This document shows, piece by piece, positions 26,217 to 39,564 of a stretch of DNA of 64,000 nucleotides. The stretch's first letter is position 1. Each line of letters opens with the position of its first letter. The translations under genes were made by a program, and so were the position numbers. Location: contig NZ_AP024469.1 of NCBI RefSeq assembly GCF_016865365.1, positions 4,432,501 through 4,496,500 of the forward strand, given 5' to 3'. The notes under the pieces are model-generated. The model had not been told where the DNA came from. It made no database searches and saw only the letters and a list, made by a program, of their open reading frames with translations. This stretch comes from Geobacter sp. SVR (GTDB taxonomy: Bacteria > Desulfobacterota > Desulfuromonadia > Geobacterales > Pseudopelobacteraceae).

Positions 26217-28691
26217 ATGAATTTGCTTGCTGTTGAAAAGCCTGCCCGCTACATGGGGGGCGAAATGGGTTCGGTCCGCAAGGAGCAGGCCGAATTGCGC
26301 ATTGCCCTCGCCTTTCCCGATGTTTACGAGGTAGGGATGAGCCACCTCGGCCTGCGTGTCCTCTACCGCGTGCTCAACCAGGTGGAGGGCATTGCCGCCG
26401 AACGGGTTTTCGCACCCTGGCCAGACAGGGAGCGCCAGATGCTGTCGGACGGTGAGGGCCTGGCCACGCTGGAAACCGCCACCCCCCTGGCCGCCTGCGA
26501 CGTGATCGGCTTCACCCTGCAGTACGAACTCTCCTACACCAATATCCTGAACATGCTGAAACTGGCCGGACTACCGCTTTTCTCCACCGAGCGTGGTACC
26601 GGCCATCCGCTGGTAATCGCGGGCGGTCCCTGCGCCTACAATCCGGAACCGCTGGCCCCCTTCTTCGATGCAATCCTGCTGGGAGACGGAGAGGAGGCGG
26701 TTCTCGAAATCACCGAGGCGGTTCGGCAGTCGAAGGCACTGGGGGAAGAGCGTCCGGCACTGCTGGAGCGGCTGGCGGCCATAGAAGGGGTATATGTGCC
26801 GGGAATGTTCGAACCGCGATACCACGCCGACGGCACTGTGACTGAGATAGTCCCGCTGAGTCCGGACCGCAAAACAGTGCGCCGCCGCTTCTTGAGCAAT
26901 CTCGACTCCGCGCCTTACCCGAGTGAGCCGGTGATACCGTTCATGAAAACCGTGCATGACCGCGTGGCGGTTGAGATTGCCCGCGGCTGCACCCGCGGCT
27001 GCCGCTTCTGCCAGGCAGGCTACATCTATCGCCCGCTGCGGGAGCGCTCCCCTGCCACGGTCCTGGAGCTGGTCCAAAAATCACTGCAGTCCACCGGCTA
27101 TGACGAGATTTCGCTCTTGTCCCTCTCTACCGGCGACTACTCCTGTGTTTCGCCGCTGCTGTCCGAACTGATGGCCCGCTACGCCCATGACCGGATCGCG
27201 GTATCGTTGCCGTCTCTGCGGGTCGGCACCCTGACCGAAGGGCTGATCGAGGAGATCCGCAGGGTGCGCAAGACCGGCTTTACGCTGGCGCCCGAGGCGG
27301 GCAGCGAGCGGATGCGCCGGGTAATAAACAAGGGCATCACCGAGCAGGACCTGCTGGAAACCGCCTTCAACGTTTATGGCGCCGGCTGGCGCACCATCAA
27401 GCTCTACTTCATGATCGGCCTGCCGGGCGAGACTGCCGAGGACATCACGCAGATCGCCAGCCTGTCGCGACAGGTCAAGGATCAGGGCAAACGCTCGGGC
27501 AATCCCGGTGAGGTCAACGTCTCGGTCGGCACCTTTGTTCCCAAGGCGCACACCCCCTTTCAGTGGGAACCCCAGATCTCCGTCGACGAAACCCTGGAGC
27601 GCCAGTACCAGCTGCATACCGAGTTGAAGCAGCGCAAGCTGCGCTTCAAATGGCAGGACGCGCCGCTCTCGTTCCTGGAGGGAGTCTTTGCCCGCGGCGA
27701 CCGCCGCTTGGCTGCGGTGCTGGTGCGGGCCGTGGAACTGGGCTGCCGTTTCGATGGCTGGCGGGAGCATTTTTCACTGGAACGCTGGCAGCAGGCTTTC
27801 CGGGAGTGCGGCATCCAGCCGGAGTGGTACCTGCGCCGCAGGGAACTGGACGAAGTACTCCCCTGGGATCACCTGGATTGCGGCGTGACGCGGGAATTCC
27901 TGCTCCAGGAGCGCGAGCGCGCCCTGAGCGAAGCGGCGACCGTCGATTGCCGCCACGGCCAGTGCAGCGCCTGCGGCGTCTGCAACTTCGACACGATTGC
28001 CAACCGCCTGTCCCACGATTCCGCCCTGCCGGCCCGACTGCAAACCACAGCGCCGGGCGATGATCAGGCCCGGGTGCGCCTGCGGTTTTCCAAGACCGGC
28101 GCCATGCGCTATCTGAGCCATCTGGAGCTGCTGACGGTTTTCACCCGCGCCGTCAGCCGCGGAGCCGTACCGATCCTTTTTTCCCAAGGGTTCCATCCCC
28201 ATCCGCGCTTCTCCTTTGCCACCGCCACGTCGGTGGGGGTCGAATCCCATGCGGAGTACATGGACATGATCGTGGCCGCCGGCATATCGGCTGCAGAGAT
28301 CCAGCGCCGCCTGAACTCGGCACTGCCGGCAGGCATAAAGGTTCTGGCAGCGGAGATGATCGACCTGAAAGCCCCGGCCCTCTCGGTGCTGATAGACAAA
28401 ACCCGCTACGCCATAACCTTTGACTCCGCCTGTTCCGATAGCCTGGCCGAACAATGTGTGCAATTCTTGGCACATGATCGCTTTACAGTTCAGAGGAAAA
28501 AGAAGGGGGGCGAAACGCAGACCATCGATCTGCGTGCCGAATGCTTTTCCCTGAACGCCTCCGGCGCCACGCTCGACCTGGTCGCCGGTCGCGGCAAACC
28601 GCTGGAATTCGCGCGGGCCGTCAGCGGCAATCCCGAGCTCCAGGCGGATGACGTGCGTATCGAGAAGCGCGAGGCCATCTTCAGGGACTGA
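26217..28691 (+). CDS. TIGR03960/TIGR03936 fusion: B12-binding radical SAM protein with DUF2344
   Basis: This 824-residue protein joins three parts. An N-terminal B12-binding-like domain (about 30-200) comes first. The radical SAM core (about 245-480) has the 4Fe-4S motif CTRGCRFC and CQAGYIYRPLRERSP. A C-terminal DUF2344 region (about 625-824) starts at RVRLRFSKTGAMRYLSHLELL. A cysteine cluster (CRHGQCSACGVC, near 580) precedes DUF2344. The same two families are adjacent or fused in many bacteria and lie just before rng, as here, which suggests a link to RNA or ribosome modification. The exact reaction is unknown. The ATG has AAGGA about 13 bases upstream. Confidence 0.88.
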   Translation: MNLLAVEKPARYMGGEMGSVRKEQAELRIALAFPDVYEVGMSHLGLRVLYRVLNQVEGIAAERVFAPWPDRERQMLSDGEGLATLETATPLAACDVIGFTLQYELSYTNILNMLKLAGLPLFSTERGTGHPLVIAGGPCAYNPEPLAPFFDAILLGDGEEAVLEITEAVRQSKALGEERPALLERLAAIEGVYVPGMFEPRYHADGTVTEIVPLSPDRKTVRRRFLSNLDSAPYPSEPVIPFMKTVHDRVAVEIARGCTRGCRFCQAGYIYRPLRERSPATVLELVQKSLQSTGYDEISLLSLSTGDYSCVSPLLSELMARYAHDRIAVSLPSLRVGTLTEGLIEEIRRVRKTGFTLAPEAGSERMRRVINKGITEQDLLETAFNVYGAGWRTIKLYFMIGLPGETAEDITQIASLSRQVKDQGKRSGNPGEVNVSVGTFVPKAHTPFQWEPQISVDETLERQYQLHTELKQRKLRFKWQDAPLSFLEGVFARGDRRLAAVLVRAVELGCRFDGWREHFSLERWQQAFRECGIQPEWYLRRRELDEVLPWDHLDCGVTREFLLQERERALSEAATVDCRHGQCSACGVCNFDTIANRLSHDSALPARLQTTAPGDDQARVRLRFSKTGAMRYLSHLELLTVFTRAVSRGAVPILFSQGFHPHPRFSFATATSVGVESHAEYMDMIVAAGISAAEIQRRLNSALPAGIKVLAAEMIDLKAPALSVLIDKTRYAITFDSACSDSLAEQCVQFLAHDRFTVQRKKKGGETQTIDLRAECFSLNASGATLDLVAGRGKPLEFARAVSGNPELQADDVRIEKREAIFRD

Positions 28692-28734
28692 AATATTGAC
28701 TGTTTTTTATTTAATCATATAAGAGGTTTCCGCC

Positions 28735-30258
28735 ATGGGCACAGAACTGGTTATCAACGCCACCTCGCATGAGACGCGTATCGCCCTCATCGAAAACGGA
28801 GGCATCGCCGAGCTGTACATCGAACGCACGCGGGAGAAGGGCATCGTCGGCAACATCTACAAGGGACGCGTGATCCGGGTATTGCCCGGCATGCAGGCGG
28901 CCTTTGTCGACATCGGACTGGAGAAAGCCGCTTTCCTGTATGTGGCCGATGTTTTCGATGCCATCGAGGAATACGAGTCGCTCCTGTACGACGGCAAAAA
29001 AGACCACGAGGCGGGCCGGGATCAACCGCCGGGCGCACACCCCGATTTCAGGCCGCTGCACCCGATCGAGGAACTACTCCAGGAGGGACAGGAGCTGCTG
29101 GTGCAGATTTCCAAGGAGCCGATCGGCACCAAGGGAGCCCGCATCACCTCCCACATATCACTGCCGGGACGCCACCTGGTCTACATGCCGACCGTCGATC
29201 ATGTCGGCATATCGCGCCGCATCGAAGACGAAGCCGAGCGGGAGCGCCTGCGCGAGGCGGTGGAGCGCCTCAAGCAACCCGGCTCCGGCTACATCGTCAG
29301 GACCGTGTCGGAAGGCAAATCCGATGAGGACCTGCTCTCGGACATGCAGTATCTCTCGACCCTGTGGAGCGAAATCGTCAAGCGCAAGGAAAAGGCTTCG
29401 GTCCCCTCCCTGGTGCATTCGGACCTGGACGTGATCCAGAAGGTGGTGCGCGACATCGTTACCGAGCAGGTCGACAAGATCATCGTCGACTCCAAGCCGG
29501 ACCACGACCGGATTGTGCAGTTCATCACCACCTTCATGCCCAAGATGAAGTACTCGATCGAGCTGTACGACGAGGAAGAGCCGATTTTCGACCATTTCGG
29601 CCTGGAGGTCGAGATCAGCCGCGCCCTGGGGCGCAAGGTGTGGCTCAAATCGGGTGGGTACATCATCATCGAGCAGACCGAGGCCTTGACCGCCATCGAC
29701 GTCAACACCGGCCGCTTTGTGGGCAAGCACAACCTGGAAGACACCATCCTCAAAACCAACCTGGAGGCGGTCAAAGAGATCGCCTACCAGCTGCGGCTGC
29801 GCAACATCGGCGGGATCATCATCATCGATTTCATCGACATGGAGAAAGAGGTCAACCGGGAGAAGGTCTTCGCCGCCCTGGAAGAGGCTCTCAAGAGCGA
29901 TAAGTCCAAGACCAACATTCTGAAAATTTCGGAGCTGGGGCTGGTGGAAATGACCCGCAAGCGGGTCAGGGAGAGCATCGGACGCATGATGTGCGAGCCC
30001 TGCCCTTACTGCGAAGGGCGCGGTTACATCAAGTCCAAGACCACCGTCTGCCACGAGATCTTTCGTGAGCTGCGGCGGGAGATGCTCGACATCCGCGGCA
30101 CCAAGGCCATGGTTTCGGTACACCCCCAGGTGGCGGACCTGCTGTACGACGAGGAACGTCGAGGTCTGGAGGAGCTGGAGAAGAAATTCAAAAAGCGCAT
30201 TACCGTGCGCGCCAAGCCGGGTTTCCACCAGGAACAGTTCGAAATTCTGATCAACTGA
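28735..30258 (+). CDS. rng: Ribonuclease G/E family endoribonuclease
   Basis: This 507-residue endoribonuclease of the RNase E/G family cleaves AU-rich single-stranded RNA and matures rRNA 5' ends. An S1 domain (about 35-125, GNIYKGRVIRVLPGMQAAFVD) is followed by the 5'-sensor and the DNase I-like catalytic region with the magnesium-binding Asp residues in TAIDVNTGRF and IIIDFIDM. The zinc-link motif CEPCPYCEG (near 420) is present. The length fits RNase G with no long C-terminal scaffold. AGAGG lies eight bases before the ATG. It follows the radical SAM gene by 43 bp and ends at a terminator. Confidence 0.93.
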   Translation: MGTELVINATSHETRIALIENGGIAELYIERTREKGIVGNIYKGRVIRVLPGMQAAFVDIGLEKAAFLYVADVFDAIEEYESLLYDGKKDHEAGRDQPPGAHPDFRPLHPIEELLQEGQELLVQISKEPIGTKGARITSHISLPGRHLVYMPTVDHVGISRRIEDEAERERLREAVERLKQPGSGYIVRTVSEGKSDEDLLSDMQYLSTLWSEIVKRKEKASVPSLVHSDLDVIQKVVRDIVTEQVDKIIVDSKPDHDRIVQFITTFMPKMKYSIELYDEEEPIFDHFGLEVEISRALGRKVWLKSGGYIIIEQTEALTAIDVNTGRFVGKHNLEDTILKTNLEAVKEIAYQLRLRNIGGIIIIDFIDMEKEVNREKVFAALEEALKSDKSKTNILKISELGLVEMTRKRVRESIGRMMCEPCPYCEGRGYIKSKTTVCHEIFRELRREMLDIRGTKAMVSVHPQVADLLYDEERRGLEELEKKFKKRITVRAKPGFHQEQFEILIN

Positions 30259-30320
30259 TGGCAGACTGAAATTGCCGGAGGCGAGGCAGCTACCGCTGCC
30301 TTCCCCGGCATCGGCAAAGG

Positions 30321-30350
30321 AAAAAGGCGAGGAATATTCCTCGCCTTTTC
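30321..30350. terminator. Terminator between rng and the ribbon-helix-helix gene
   Basis: A near-perfect 13-bp inverted repeat (AAAAGGCGAGGAA / TTCCTCGCCTTTT) is followed by CGTTTT. It can stop rng and, from the other side, the convergent small regulator gene. Confidence 0.8.
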
Positions 30351-30383
30351 GTTTTCCTGCCTTTAACGCACTCCTGCAACCTG

Positions 30384-30569
30384 TCAGGCAGCCTTGCTGT
30401 GGGTTTCGATCCGCTCGTAGTTGGCGGTGAAATATTCCATCGCCTCGCGCATGATGTCAGAGATGCTCAGGCGAGTCTTCTCCATGATATTTTCCAGGTG
30501 CTCACGCTCTTCGTCGCTGATTCTCATCGAAATAACATTGTAACGCGGATTTTCTCTCATTCTACCCAT
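30384..30569 (-). CDS. Ribbon-helix-helix DNA-binding protein (CopG/MetJ-Arc type)
   Basis: This 61-residue protein has the layout of a ribbon-helix-helix repressor. The basic start MGRMRENPRYNVISMRISDE supplies the DNA-contacting beta strand, and two helices follow (EREHLENIMEKT and SISDIMREAMEYF). I chose the ATG at 30569, which has GGAGG nine bases upstream; the open frame to 30644 lacks one. A close paralogue of 54 residues lies at 39565-39729. The two share the start MGR..ENP.YNV and the SD.MREA helix. Targets are unknown. Short RHH proteins often repress their own gene or act as antitoxins, but no toxin gene adjoins it. Confidence 0.75.
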   Translation of the reverse strand: MGRMRENPRYNVISMRISDEEREHLENIMEKTRLSISDIMREAMEYFTANYERIETHSKAA

Positions 30570-31077
30570 GACTATTTTCCTCCCGGATCTATATGTGTCG
30601 TTCGGCTCTAATGTCGATACCTCCCTTTTTATAGCCATTTCCATGCCAGAAAATAAACAATCTTGATAACCCTGTAATTACAGCAAGTTGAACGCAAAAA
30701 AATGTGTAAACAGACCGCGTATACGCAAAAAGTGTGCTCTACATGACACACAATTGGCAATAGTGAGACTTTTTTTCGACATGATGTCACGACGGTTTCA
30801 GAGTTCGACACTTCTTGAAGCATTATTCATAAGCCTTGCCCAACCTTTCTCTTGTTGCCGCGCCTGCTCTGGCGTACAATGTGCCGCCACACCGGTGCGG
30901 GGCGCACAATGACCATGCTTGTCGGCGTTTCGCGGAAGCATTTCAGCAGCGCCTTTGCGATCCTTCTCCACGGCGGCGACATCGATGCTCGCGGGCACGG
31001 GGGTCTTCGCAATGCTGCAGCGTCGATAACAGAAGAGATATAAAAACCGCACCACGGGGATGCGGAAGGAGCGGTGG
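30570..31077. other. Divergent intergenic region, no gene seen
   Basis: This 508-bp region lies between the ribbon-helix-helix gene (minus) and the hybrid kinase gene (plus) and should contain both promoters. The half next to the small regulator is AT-rich. Frames in it have neither ribosome binding sites nor convincing protein composition. Confidence 0.5.
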
Positions 31078-34000
31078 ATGAGCAAAACAGGAGAACAGCC
31101 CGGAGCATCGCAGGTTCCTGGCGCCCGGGACTCGGATGAAAGCGCGGTACAGCTCAGGACGATTCTCGATACGGTTATAGACAGCATCATCACGATCGAC
31201 GATTCAGGCATCATCTCCATGCTGAATCCGGCGGCGGTCAAACTGTTCGGGTACCATCCGGAAGAACTGATCGGCAGAAATGTCAGCATGCTCATGCCGG
31301 AGCCGTTCCGCAGCGAACACGACGGCTACCTGAAACGATATGCGGAGACCGGACATGCGCACATCATCAATATTGGCCGGGAGGCGGTCGGGGTTCGCAA
31401 GGACGGGACAACCTTCCCCCTCGACCTGGCGGTAAACGAATACTTCATCGCCGGCCGGCGATATTATACCGGTGTCGTTCGCGACATTACCGAACGTAAA
31501 TCAGCGGAAGAGAAGATCCGAAGACTGGCTTTGGTGGCACAGGTGGCTGAAAACATGGTCGTGATCACCGATGCCTCCGGCGTTATCGAATGGGTGAACC
31601 CGGCCTTCACACGGGTAACGGGATACGGTCTCGAAGAGGCCGAGGGCCAAAGGCCGGGACGATTGCTGCAAGGTCCTGAAACTGATCTCGACGCAGTGAA
31701 CCGGATCCGCACCCGGATCGCGGAGCACGGCGGAATCCGGGCTGAAGTTCTCAACTACGCCAAATCTGGCCGGAAGTATTGGGTTGAACTGAACATACAG
31801 CCGGTGTTCGGCGATAACGGGCAACTGGAGAGATTCATCTCCGTTGAACAGGACATAACGGAGCGCAAGGCCACTGATATCCATCTCAGGAAGCTGTCGC
31901 GGGTTGTGGACCAGAGTCCGGTGGCCGTAGTGATCACCGATTGCCAGGGACGGATCGAGTACGTAAATCCCCGTTTCTGCCTGCTCACCGGGTACAACGA
32001 CGAAGAGAGCATCGGCGGCAACCTGCGGATACTCAAATCGGGATTCCACCCACCCGAGTTCTATCAGGAGTTGTGGAGCGCCATTCTCGCAGGGAACGAA
32101 TGGCGGGGCGAATTCTGCAACAAAAAAAAGGATGGCAGCCTTTACTGGGAAAGCGCACTGATTTCTCCGGTAAGAAACGAACATGGAGAGCTCACGCATT
32201 TCGTGGCGGTGAAAGAGGATACCACCGAACAAAAACGCATGATCAAGGAGCTCGAAGAGGCGAAGCTGGCAGCGGATGCCGGCAGTCGGGCCAAAAGCGA
32301 GTTCGTCGCCACGGTGAGCCACGAGATCCGTACACCGCTCAACGCGATAATCGGCTTGTCCGACCTGGCCCTCAGAACCGAACTGACGCCGCAGCAGCAC
32401 GATTACGTCAGGAAAGTCCATACTGCCGGCAAGGCCCTGCTGACAATCATCAACGACATCCTCGATTTTTCCAAGATCGAAGCAGGCAAGCTGGAGATGG
32501 AAACGATCGAGTTCGACCTGGAAGAAGTGCTGCTGAATGTCAAGGCGGTCGTGGAGACCTCCGTGTACGACAAGGGCCTGGATCTGCTGCTGGACGTGGC
32601 ACCCGAACTGCCCGTCAGATTCATGGGGGATCCGGTCCGGCTCGGACAGATCCTGGTCAACCTGGTCAGCAATGCGGTGAAATTCACCGACAAAGGTGAA
32701 GTCGGCCTTTCTGTACGGCTTATGGAGAAGAATGCCGAGGGACTGCACCTGCAGTTTTCCGTGCGAGACACCGGCATCGGCATGACTCCGGAACAGACCG
32801 AGAAGCTTTTCCAACCGTTCGTACAGGCGGACAGCACCATGACCCGGCGCTACGGAGGCACCGGGCTGGGACTCTCCATCTGCAAACGGCTGGTGGACAT
32901 GATGAAAGGACGCATGTGGGTGGAAAGCAGCCAGGGTAACGGCAGCACGTTTTCCTTTACCGTCTGCCTGGGTCCCCCCTCTTCTCCGGAGACGCCGAGA
33001 GTGATACCGGAACGCCTCAAGGGGCTGCGGACGCTGGTCGTCGAACGCAATCCCGTCACCCGGGCCGCTCTGATACTGATGCTGGAGAGCCTCCAGATGA
33101 CCGCTGATGCGGCTGATGGTTGCCACGAGGCCTTCGAGTATTTCCCCGGCAAAGCGTATGACCTGGTGATAACAGAGCTGCAGTTGCCGGTGACCGAAGG
33201 GATTGAGCATCTGCACCGCTTCAAGGAGGTGGCCGATCCACCCGTCGTCATAGCCCTCACCTCGCTTCGCCGGGAAGAAGACTGGGCTGCCGCGGGCAAG
33301 GCGGGCGCCGACCAGGTACTGCTCAAACCGCTGACCATATCGATCCTGTTCCAGGCCATACTGCGAATCTTTTGTCCCGACTGTATGGCCGACCCGGGAA
33401 AATCCCACCATGTGGACCGATCTGCCCGGCAACTGAACGACGTGCGCATCCTCGTTGTCGAAGATAACGAGATCAATCAGCAGATCGCACGGGAGCTTTT
33501 GACCGCAGCGGGCGCCACGGTACAGATCGCCGGCAACGGTCGCGAGGCGGTCGACCTGGTGGTGTCGGGAAAAGACACCTACGATGCGGTGCTGATGGAC
33601 ATACAGATGCCGGAAATGGACGGATACGAAGCGACGCGGATCATCAGAGGGGATGGCCGTTTCCGCGACCTCCCCGTGATTGCCATGACCGCCCATGCCC
33701 TGGCTGAAGAACGGCACATGATCCTCGAGTCGGGCATGAACGATCTTCTTACGAAACCGGTGGACCCGAAAACCATGATCGATGTGCTTGTGCGCTATAC
33801 CGGGGCCGACACCACCGGAATCGAAGTACCGGCCGTTCATGCCCCGGCAGCGGCGGACCCGGAAGTTCCCGAACTTCCGGGGGTCGACGTGGCCGGCGGA
33901 CTGCTGCGGGTTGCCGGCAACCGGAAACTGTACCTGCAACTGCTACGTGCGTTCATCGAAAAACAGAGCGACGCCGCGGAAGCCATAGAAAAGGCCTTGC

Positions 34001-34485
34001 AGGACGGCGATCAACTCCTGGCTCGCCAAGTAGCCCACACGGTCAAGGGTGTGGCCGGCAATATCGGAGCCACGTCTGTTCACTCCTCGGCTGCCGATCT
34101 GGAAAAGGCGGTCGGCACCAACGCTTCCCCGGCAGAGGTGCTGCCTGTTTTACACGGCTTCAAGGAGTCACTGGGACATTTTGTCCTGACCTGCAAAAAT
34201 GCCCTGGCACAGTACGCTGAGCAAGCACCGGAACGTGTGCCGCAACCGGAACCTGAAATCATGGAGAACATCATGGTGCCATTGCGGCAAATGATCTCCG
34301 ACAACGACAGCGAAGCAAAGGAATACCTGGAAACACATCGGAGGGAATTTTACGCGGCATTTCCGGAACGGCTCATGGACGACCTGAAGCGATGTCTTGC
34401 CGTGTACGATTTCGATGGTGCCGGCGAGACCTTTGCAACGCTTACCGCAACCCTGCAGCCGGACAGACACGATCAGGAGATATAG
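31078..34485 (+). CDS. Hybrid sensor histidine kinase (PAS x3, HisKA, HATPase, REC x2, HPt)
   Basis: This soluble 1135-residue kinase has three PAS/PAC modules (about 20-140, 145-265 and 268-395). HisKA follows with the H-box SHEIRTPLNA near 412, and HATPase has the N-box LVSNAVKFTD and GTGLGLSICKR. Two receiver domains come next. The first (about 650-765) has ITELQLPV where the phospho-Asp should be, so Glu replaces it and it is likely non-phosphorylatable. The second (about 790-905) has the normal LMDIQMPEMDG. A C-terminal HPt domain (about 935-1040) carries the His in AHTVKGVAGNIGA. AAGGAG precedes ATG 31078. The HD-GYP regulator gene begins 1 bp after it, so a phosphorelay to it is likely. 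Confidence 0.92.
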   Translation: MSKTGEQPGASQVPGARDSDESAVQLRTILDTVIDSIITIDDSGIISMLNPAAVKLFGYHPEELIGRNVSMLMPEPFRSEHDGYLKRYAETGHAHIINIGREAVGVRKDGTTFPLDLAVNEYFIAGRRYYTGVVRDITERKSAEEKIRRLALVAQVAENMVVITDASGVIEWVNPAFTRVTGYGLEEAEGQRPGRLLQGPETDLDAVNRIRTRIAEHGGIRAEVLNYAKSGRKYWVELNIQPVFGDNGQLERFISVEQDITERKATDIHLRKLSRVVDQSPVAVVITDCQGRIEYVNPRFCLLTGYNDEESIGGNLRILKSGFHPPEFYQELWSAILAGNEWRGEFCNKKKDGSLYWESALISPVRNEHGELTHFVAVKEDTTEQKRMIKELEEAKLAADAGSRAKSEFVATVSHEIRTPLNAIIGLSDLALRTELTPQQHDYVRKVHTAGKALLTIINDILDFSKIEAGKLEMETIEFDLEEVLLNVKAVVETSVYDKGLDLLLDVAPELPVRFMGDPVRLGQILVNLVSNAVKFTDKGEVGLSVRLMEKNAEGLHLQFSVRDTGIGMTPEQTEKLFQPFVQADSTMTRRYGGTGLGLSICKRLVDMMKGRMWVESSQGNGSTFSFTVCLGPPSSPETPRVIPERLKGLRTLVVERNPVTRAALILMLESLQMTADAADGCHEAFEYFPGKAYDLVITELQLPVTEGIEHLHRFKEVADPPVVIALTSLRREEDWAAAGKAGADQVLLKPLTISILFQAILRIFCPDCMADPGKSHHVDRSARQLNDVRILVVEDNEINQQIARELLTAAGATVQIAGNGREAVDLVVSGKDTYDAVLMDIQMPEMDGYEATRIIRGDGRFRDLPVIAMTAHALAEERHMILESGMNDLLTKPVDPKTMIDVLVRYTGADTTGIEVPAVHAPAAADPEVPELPGVDVAGGLLRVAGNRKLYLQLLRAFIEKQSDAAEAIEKALQDGDQLLARQVAHTVKGVAGNIGATSVHSSAADLEKAVGTNASPAEVLPVLHGFKESLGHFVLTCKNALAQYAEQAPERVPQPEPEIMENIMVPLRQMISDNDSEAKEYLETHRREFYAAFPERLMDDLKRCLAVYDFDGAGETFATLTATLQPDRHDQEI

Positions 34486-34486
34486 C

Positions 34487-35752
34487 ATGGACGGAAAACA
34501 TACCGAGCGAAAGACAATCCTGGTAGTCGACGACACTCCCGAAAATATCGATATACTGCGGGAGCTGCTCAAGGTTGACTATACCGTGAAGGCGGCAACA
34601 AAAGGGGAGAAAGCAGTCGAGATAGCCCGTACCTCGGCCGTGGATCTCATCCTGCTCGACATCATGATGCCCGGAATGAACGGATACGAAGTCTGCAAGC
34701 TCCTGAAGCAGGACAGCCTTACCCGTGAAATACCGGTCATCTTCGTTACTGCGCTCCAGGAAGTCCACAATGAAGCTGAAGGTTTTGCGGCCGGTGCTGT
34801 CGATTACATCACCAAACCGATCAGCGCTCCGATCGTATTGGCCCGGGTCAAAACCCATCTGGCGCTGAAGGATGCGCAGGAACGGCTGCATGAGTGGAAC
34901 AGCAATCTCAAGAAGCGCCTGCTGCAAAGCGTCGCAACTATCCGTGAAAAAAGCCTGGCGCTGGTTTCGACCGAAGAGAAGAGCCCCGGACTGTATGGGT
35001 ATACGCAGATCGTGGAGATTGTTTCGGGGATATTCGAACGCATGGGCGACCGCCACGGCATCCATGCCCGCACCGTCAGCGAACTTGCCGGTGATGCCGC
35101 CAGAAAGCTGAACCTGGGTGCCGAGATGGTTGCCAAGGTCCGACTGGCGGGACTGCTGCACGATGTCGGCAAGATCGGTGCCGAAATCCATGACCAGCCC
35201 CACGAAATGTCTTCCGCTGAAGAGGCTGAGTACCGGCAGCATCCGGCCCGGGGGCAGGACATCCTCAAACCTCTGGAGGAAATGCACGATGTCGGCTTGA
35301 TGATCCGGGGGCACCACGAGGCCTTCAACGGAAGCGGCTATCCCGATGGGCTCAGGGGGGAGGAAATCCCCCTGGGCGCCCGCCTGGTGGCCATGGCCGA
35401 CTTCATCGAACAGGCAGCCAACTCGGTCAGTGAGCTGCGCGCCGAATATGCCATGACCAAAGTCCGTCTTCATGCCGGTACACTGCTGGATCCGCAGCTG
35501 ATACCGTATTTTCAGAGCATCACGCGCATTGTCTATTTCGAAAAGGCGACCGTACGGCCGACGGCGGAAGTCCGGGTACCTTACTCAAAGCTGATAGCCG
35601 GACTGGCGCTTTCCCGGGACCTCGTCAATACCAGCGGGGTGTTGCTGCTCAAGAAAGGGGACGAGCTCGATCAGGCGGGAATCGGTCTGATCAGACAGAA
35701 CTTCCAGATGAAACTCCTGCAGGGCGATATCTGGGTGTACGTCGACCAGTAA
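34487..35752 (+). CDS. Response regulator with HD-GYP-type phosphodiesterase domain
   Basis: This 421-residue protein has an N-terminal receiver (about 10-125; VVDDTPEN, phospho-Asp in LILLDIMMPGMNG, Lys in ITKPI). A C-terminal HD-GYP domain (about 185-335) contains LLHDVGKIG, GHHEAFNGSGYPDGLRG and IPLGARLVAMADFIE. Such proteins degrade cyclic di-GMP to pGpG or GMP. The HHE..GSGYP.GL signature is intact, so activity is likely. The last 80 residues are less conserved. AGGAG lies about eight bases before ATG 34487. It is almost certainly cotranscribed with the hybrid kinase and is its probable output. Confidence 0.9.
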   Translation: MDGKHTERKTILVVDDTPENIDILRELLKVDYTVKAATKGEKAVEIARTSAVDLILLDIMMPGMNGYEVCKLLKQDSLTREIPVIFVTALQEVHNEAEGFAAGAVDYITKPISAPIVLARVKTHLALKDAQERLHEWNSNLKKRLLQSVATIREKSLALVSTEEKSPGLYGYTQIVEIVSGIFERMGDRHGIHARTVSELAGDAARKLNLGAEMVAKVRLAGLLHDVGKIGAEIHDQPHEMSSAEEAEYRQHPARGQDILKPLEEMHDVGLMIRGHHEAFNGSGYPDGLRGEEIPLGARLVAMADFIEQAANSVSELRAEYAMTKVRLHAGTLLDPQLIPYFQSITRIVYFEKATVRPTAEVRVPYSKLIAGLALSRDLVNTSGVLLLKKGDELDQAGIGLIRQNFQMKLLQGDIWVYVDQ

Positions 35753-35798
35753 TACCCCCCCTCGCCCGCCCCCGTCGTACAGATCTTCCTGAAATTGA

Positions 35799-35836
35799 AA
35801 AGCCGCACTGTCATTCGACAGTGCGGCTTTTTTCGT
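35799..35836. terminator. Bidirectional terminator between the HD-GYP gene and nifJ
   Basis: A 14-bp perfect stem (AAAGCCGCACTGTC / GACAGTGCGGCTTT) with loop ATTC is followed by T residues on the plus strand and by a T-rich run on the minus strand. It closes both convergent genes. Confidence 0.9.
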
Positions 35837-35865
35837 GCTTGTGATTACACCGGAACGATGCTGCT

Positions 35866-39447
<3,582 letters not shown>

Positions 39448-39564
39448 GATTTCCTCCATCATGCGAATTGACGCAAATCTGCGTTGAATGCGGGAAACCC
39501 GCAGCAACGGCAGGATGCCGGCTGCGGGTGCTGTGACTGATACCGTTGCGGGACGGTCTACCCC

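Noticed and set aside
28696-28723. TTGACT and TATAAG with 16-bp spacing just before rng
   Set aside because: A start at about 28730 would leave out the rng ribosome binding site at 28722-28726, so the match may be accidental.
31501-33939. An 812-codon minus-strand frame opposite the hybrid kinase
   Set aside because: The plus-strand kinase has full domain support; the opposite frame has none and no start signal.
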